8,612 bases of DNA from Anaerolineae bacterium. Lineage in GTDB: Bacteria; Chloroflexota; Anaerolineae; Aggregatilineales; Phototrophicaceae. Below the pieces are notes generated by a model that had not been told where the DNA came from, did no database searches, and was given only the letters and a program-made list of their open reading frames with translations. How positions within the stretch are numbered: position 1 is the stretch's first letter; each line of letters begins with the position of its first letter. Shown piece after piece: positions 6,222 through 8,612 of the stretch. The stretch spans positions 1 through 8,612 of the forward strand of contig JALONY010000322.1 in NCBI GenBank assembly GCA_025454715.1, given 5' to 3'. The position numbers and the translations under genes are program-made.

Positions 6222-6250
6222 TTGCCGCCGCCCCCGAAGCCGCCTATAAT
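6222..6250 (+). promoter_or_regulatory. Promoter of the XRE regulator gene
   Basis: TTGCCG (6222-6227), exactly 17 bp, and a perfect TATAAT (6245-6250), starting 8 bases after the permease stop. Transcription would start near 6257, giving a leader of about 30 bases. This rules against the upstream in-frame start at 6218 and shows that the regulator has its own promoter. Confidence 0.8.
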
Positions 6251-6286
6251 GGGGGCACACACCAACGCTGTGAGGGACGACGCGCC

Positions 6287-7054
6287 ATGAACGACATGAA
6301 CCTGAAGGATTTCGGCAGCCGATTTAAGAAGGCCAAAGCGGGCGATAACGCGCCTGTCTCGGATGCTCCTAAGGTCTTCGACCCCGCCGAGTCGATTCGC
6401 TTGCGCGCCAAGATGTTGGGCGTGTTGATGCGCGATGCGCGCCTGAACGCGCAACGCAGCGCCGAGGACGTGGCGCGTTACCTGCGGATTGACGCCGAGA
6501 CGGTCGAATTGTGGGAGCTGGGCGAGGCCGTGCCCGGGTTGCCCCACCTCGAGCTGTTGGCGTATTTCCTCGATGTGCCGGTCAGCCATTTCTGGGGGGT
6601 GCGGACGCTGGAGTCCGCCCGTTCTGGCCGCCAGAGCGCCCAAACCGAGTTCATGATTTTGCGTAACCGCATGATTGGCGCGTTGATGCGACAAGCGCGT
6701 GAAGAGCGCGGCCTGAGCCTATCACAGGTGGCCGAGCGCGCCGGTCTCGACCCCGCCGCCCTCAACCAATACGAGCTGGGCGAGTGGGGGATGCCGATGC
6801 ACGAGCTGTCGGTGGTGGCCAGCGTGCTAGAGCGCAACCTGTCGTATTTTCTAGAGACGGCCAGCCAAATCGGCGATTTGCTGGCCACCCGCGAGTCGTG
6901 GAAGCATTTCAACGAACTGCCCGACGATTTGCGCGCTTTCGCCGCCAACCCGCAAAACATCGGCTTCATCGAGATTGCGCTGGCGTTCAGCCGGATGCCC
7001 TCGGACAAGCTGAAGAGCATCGCCGTCAGCATGTTGGACATCACCGGTTACTAA
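6287..7054 (+). CDS. XRE-family regulator with two tandem helix-turn-helix domains
   Basis: 255 residues. Two Cro/C1-type HTH domains are visible. The first is at about 40-100 (LGVLMRDARLNAQRSAEDVARYLRI, then VELWELGEAVPGLPHLELLAYFLDVPVSHFW). The second is at about 126-190 (IGALMRQAREERGLSLSQVAERAGL, then LNQYELGEWGMPMHELSVVASVLERNLSYFLE). They align with each other (LMR-AR...VA...L....YELGE...P...L...A..L......F), which points to an internal duplication. The C-terminal 45 residues (LPDDLRAFAANPQNIGFIEIALAFSRMPSDKLKSIAVSML) look like a helical dimerisation or stability segment. The N-terminal 35 residues are polar and probably flexible. ATG 6287 is chosen from the promoter at 6222-6250 and a GAGGG ten bases upstream. 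It is a cytoplasmic DNA-binding protein. Target genes are unknown: the neighbouring surface genes are candidates only by position. Confidence 0.85.
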   Translation: MNDMNLKDFGSRFKKAKAGDNAPVSDAPKVFDPAESIRLRAKMLGVLMRDARLNAQRSAEDVARYLRIDAETVELWELGEAVPGLPHLELLAYFLDVPVSHFWGVRTLESARSGRQSAQTEFMILRNRMIGALMRQAREERGLSLSQVAERAGLDPAALNQYELGEWGMPMHELSVVASVLERNLSYFLETASQIGDLLATRESWKHFNELPDDLRAFAANPQNIGFIEIALAFSRMPSDKLKSIAVSMLDITGY

Positions 7055-7097
7055 CGCGCATCCTCGCCCCCCGCTTCGCTTCGCTCAGCGCCCCGTT

Positions 7098-7111
7098 CAC
7101 CTCATGAGGTG
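7098..7111. repeat. Perfect 14-bp palindrome upstream of the surface-protein operon
   Basis: CACCTCATGAGGTG is its own reverse complement, flanked by CCCC (7091-7094) and GGGG (7111-7114). It lies 45 bases before ATG 7156 and 43 bases after the XRE gene. It could be a dimer-protein operator, for instance of the adjacent XRE protein, or a small hairpin. I see no clear -35/-10 pair in the 101-base gap. Confidence 0.45.
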
Positions 7112-7155
7112 GGGATAGAGGGGTGAGGTTTACCCCCGCCCCTGCCGAGGTTCGG

Positions 7156-7890
7156 ATGTCGTCTCGAAACAAAACGTTCTTCAACGCACTGACCTTGTTG
7201 GTGTTCATCGGGGTGTTGGCGGTCGTGACCGTGGGGGTGGCGCTGTTGCTGGCACCGCCGCCGGTGCCCGCCCTGACGCCACTGCCCACCTTCATCGGCG
7301 AATTGCCCAGCCTGACGCCCAGCCACACCCCGACCGCCACCGCCACCGGCACGGCCACCCTGCCGCCCACCTTCACCCCGCGCCCGTCCGAGACGGCCAC
7401 CCCGACCGCCACCGCCAGCCGCACCGCGTTGCCGTCGGCCACCCCATTGCGCCCGTCCGAGACGCCCAGCCACACCCCGACTCCCACCATCACCCCGACG
7501 CCGACCGAGACGCCCATCCCGTTCCCGTATATCGCGCAGGGCGAGCCGGTGCTGAGCGCCAACACGGTCAACAGCTTGGCGTGCGCGTGGCAGGGTGTGG
7601 GCGGTGAGGTGGTCGGCCTGACCGCCGCGCAAGCCGCCACCCTGCGCGTGCGGGTGGTCAGCGATGCCGCCGAGGCCACCGCGGCGCTCGGCTCCAACTC
7701 GCTGTATGGGCGCGAGACCGGCTGGGAGGTGGTCTTGGGCACCCGCCCTGCCGTGTTATTGGCCTACGTCCGGCTCGAATCGCTCGACGGCCTGCCACAA
7801 TCACCGGAGGTGCTGGTACGCTTCGGCGGCGAATGCACCTCCAATCTCGCCCGTGTCACGTTTACGCTCAACCCGAGGTACACCCCATGA
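7156..7890 (+). CDS. Membrane-anchored protein with Thr/Pro linker and extracellular C-terminal domain
   Basis: 244 residues. One membrane segment at about 9-33 (NALTLLVFIGVLAVVTVGVALLLA) after a short basic N-terminus (SSRNK) predicts the N-terminus inside and the rest outside. Residues about 35-125 are a low-complexity linker of Thr, Pro, Ala and Ser (SHTPTATATGTATLPPTF, TITPTPTETPIP), probably an extended stalk crossing the envelope. Residues about 127-244 form a compact beta-rich domain with an N-terminal CAW at 144-146 and a late Cys in FGGECTSNLARVTFTLNP. A conserved-looking CxW...G...YG...GWEVVL pattern recalls small Ig-like modules common in Anaerolineae surface proteins. ATG 7156 is preferred over GTG 7123 because GAGG lies at a good distance. 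It overlaps the next gene as ATGA, so the two are probably translated together. Exact function is unknown. Confidence 0.75.
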   Translation: MSSRNKTFFNALTLLVFIGVLAVVTVGVALLLAPPPVPALTPLPTFIGELPSLTPSHTPTATATGTATLPPTFTPRPSETATPTATASRTALPSATPLRPSETPSHTPTPTITPTPTETPIPFPYIAQGEPVLSANTVNSLACAWQGVGGEVVGLTAAQAATLRVRVVSDAAEATAALGSNSLYGRETGWEVVLGTRPAVLLAYVRLESLDGLPQSPEVLVRFGGECTSNLARVTFTLNPRYTP

Positions 7891-8339
7891 TTGCACGGTA
7901 TTTGCGCGCTTTCGTCGGCGCGCTCCGCATGACCTTGCGCGGCCAAGCCCCCGCCCCCTCGCCGCTCGCCCCATTGCGGGCGTGGATGGCGCAAACCCCC
8001 GCGTTGGTCGCGGCGGTGCAACGCGCCTGTGACGCGGCGGGCATGGACGCTACCGCTCGCAAGGCCGCCACGCTGGTGGTCGAGGGGCGTCGCCTGAAGC
8101 TGGAGACCGCCTTGCTGACGGCGCAATTTCACGCTCAAAACGAGTATCCCAGCTTGTTGGCACAGCCCAATGACCGCACGTTGGGCGCCCTATACGCCAC
8201 CAACGTCAACGATGCGTTCTTGATTGCGCGGTGTGCCGAGCTGGTGCCGGAGGGTGCCCCGCGTGCCGCGTTGCAGGGGCTGGTGGCGCACCTGCGGGCG
8301 GCGCCGGATGTGTCGGGTGAGCCTGTGGGGGGTTCGTAA
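7887..8339 (+). CDS. Hypothetical protein, translationally coupled to the anchored surface protein
   Basis: 150 residues that I do not recognise. The start overlaps the preceding stop as ATGA (7887-7890), with GAGG eight bases before it, a classical coupling arrangement. The N-terminus (MIARYLRAFVGALRMTLRG) is an amphipathic, basic helix that could lie on the membrane. The body is Ala/Leu-rich and helical (LRAWMAQTPALVAAVQRACDAAG, ATARKAATLVVEGRRLKLETALL), followed by AQFHAQNEYPSLL and LGALYATNVNDAFLIARCAEL. There is no signal peptide or clear membrane span, so a cytoplasmic or membrane-peripheral protein is likely. Coupling to the anchored protein suggests the two act together. No catalytic motif is seen. 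The codon pattern and coupling make it a real gene. Confidence 0.75.
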   Translation: MIARYLRAFVGALRMTLRGQAPAPSPLAPLRAWMAQTPALVAAVQRACDAAGMDATARKAATLVVEGRRLKLETALLTAQFHAQNEYPSLLAQPNDRTLGALYATNVNDAFLIARCAELVPEGAPRAALQGLVAHLRAAPDVSGEPVGGS

Positions 8340-8400
8340 GGTCGGGCAACAAGGTTTGAAAACTGATACATTAAAGATGAGAAGTGTTGAGATTTTTGAT

Positions 8401-8429
8401 TTGACAGAAAACAGGCACCGTGCTACAGT
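8401..8429 (+). promoter_or_regulatory. Strong promoter of the pilin gene
   Basis: A perfect TTGACA (8401-8406), exactly 17 bp, and TACAGT (8424-8429) preceded by TGC (extended -10). The stretch before it, from about 8355, is notably A/T-rich against the high-GC surroundings and may act as an UP element. An ATGTC tandem repeat (8431-8440) sits at the inferred start, near 8436. This is the best -35 in the window and suits a gene for an abundant structural protein. Confidence 0.8.
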
Positions 8430-8453
8430 GATGTCATGTCACATTTGTGGCGC

Positions 8454-8467
8454 CTGCGGTAACGCAG
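8454..8467 (+). promoter_or_regulatory. GNRA-capped hairpin in the pilin mRNA leader
   Basis: CTGCG (8454-8458), GTAA loop, CGCAG (8463-8467): a 5-bp stem closed by a GNRA tetraloop. TGTC 8437-8440 can also pair with GACA 8467-8470 as an alternative. It sits about 30 bases before the GGAG ribosome site in a leader of about 63 bases. It probably stabilises or tunes a highly expressed message. I do not recognise a riboswitch class. Confidence 0.4.
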
Positions 8468-8498
8468 ACAGTGATTATCAGTTTCGGAGAAAACCATC

Positions 8499-8612
8499 AT
8501 GATCTACAACCCCAGCGAGAAGGGCCAAGGCTTGGTCGAGTACGCGTTGATCTTGGCGTTGGTCGCCATCGTCGTGATCGTCATCCTCGGCGCTCTCGGC
8601 AACTCGGTCAAC
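8499..8612 (+). CDS. Flp/Fap-type pilin subunit (3' end outside window)
   Basis: 38 residues are visible and the frame is still open at the edge. The sequence MIYNPSEKGQGLVEYALILA... has the class IVb (Flp/Tad) prepilin pattern: a short polar leader ending in Gly9, then QGLVEY with Glu at mature +5 and Tyr at +6, followed by an unbroken hydrophobic helix (ALILALVAIVVIVIL) that drives assembly. A TadV-type prepilin peptidase would cut after Gly9. Flp pilins are usually 50-80 residues, so perhaps half is present. The start is fixed by GGAG nine bases upstream and by homology to the GQGLVEYALIL form common in Chloroflexota. The 159 bases before it are non-coding leader and promoter. Tad assembly genes would be expected near a working pilus, possibly to the right. 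Confidence 0.9.
   Translation, partial: MIYNPSEKGQGLVEYALILALVAIVVIVILGALGNSVN

Noticed and set aside
7318..7520. Repetitive ACCCCGACCGCC-like DNA resembling a tandem repeat or CRISPR-like array
   Set aside because: The repeats are irregular, have no spacers and encode the Thr/Pro linker of the anchored protein in frame.
7041..7742. Minus-strand frame rich in GVGV repeats
   Set aside because: It is the antisense image of the Thr/Pro-coding linker and has no independent support.
8224..8502. Plus-strand frame overlapping the end of the 150-residue gene and the pilin leader
   Set aside because: It runs through the pilin promoter and leader, is out of frame with both neighbours and has no plausible protein character.

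Overview
The window looks like a chromosomal piece of a high-GC Chloroflexota bacterium, probably Anaerolineae-like. No marker gene fixes the taxonomy. The inference rests on gene style: a membrane-anchored protein with a long Thr/Pro linker, a Flp-type pilin starting SEKGQGLVEYALI, a tandem-HTH XRE regulator, a secreted beta-propeller protein and a WXG100 protein. I see no mobile element, CRISPR array, rRNA or tRNA.

Layout, left to right. (1) Minus strand, running off the left edge: a secreted PD40/TolB-like beta-propeller protein (<1-1385). (2) About 410 bases without a convincing gene (1386-1796), holding two hairpins and a strong plus-strand intrinsic terminator with no obvious gene feeding it. 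(3) Minus strand: a long WXG100/ESAT-6-like protein (1797-2801). Its promoter TATAAT lies over the ATG of the longer reading frame, so a GTG start is preferred. (4) Divergent, plus strand: an SsuD-like flavin-dependent alkanesulfonate monooxygenase (3038-4149). Its first five codons are out of frame with the rest by one missing base. (5) Convergent minus strand: ssb (4316-4783), with two strong hairpins between the genes and a clear promoter. (6) Plus strand: an ArsB/SLC13-like permease broken in two (5076-5726 and 5723-6214), apparently by a small internal deletion that leaves a GTGA overlap. (7) Plus strand: a double-HTH XRE regulator (6287-7054) with a TTGCCG-17-TATAAT promoter. (8) Plus strand: a two-gene unit with ATGA overlap, a TM-anchored Thr/Pro-linker protein (7156-7890) and an unrecognised 150-residue protein (7887-8339). 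(9) Plus strand: a Flp/Fap-type pilin (8499->8612), cut by the right edge, with a near-consensus promoter (TTGACA-17-TACAGT) and a short leader holding a GNRA-capped hairpin.

The genes do not form one pathway. Most are single transcription units with their own promoters. The right-hand part (7156 to the end) has a cell-surface theme: an anchored extracellular protein, its coupled partner and a pilin that may start a tight-adherence pilus locus. The WXG100 protein is the most unusual gene. It has the WxG turn and a YxxxE export-type motif, but also a Gly-rich linker and a C-terminal region I cannot assign. Two separate disrupted genes in under 9 kb mean either real gene decay or residual assembly errors, and raw reads would be needed to tell.
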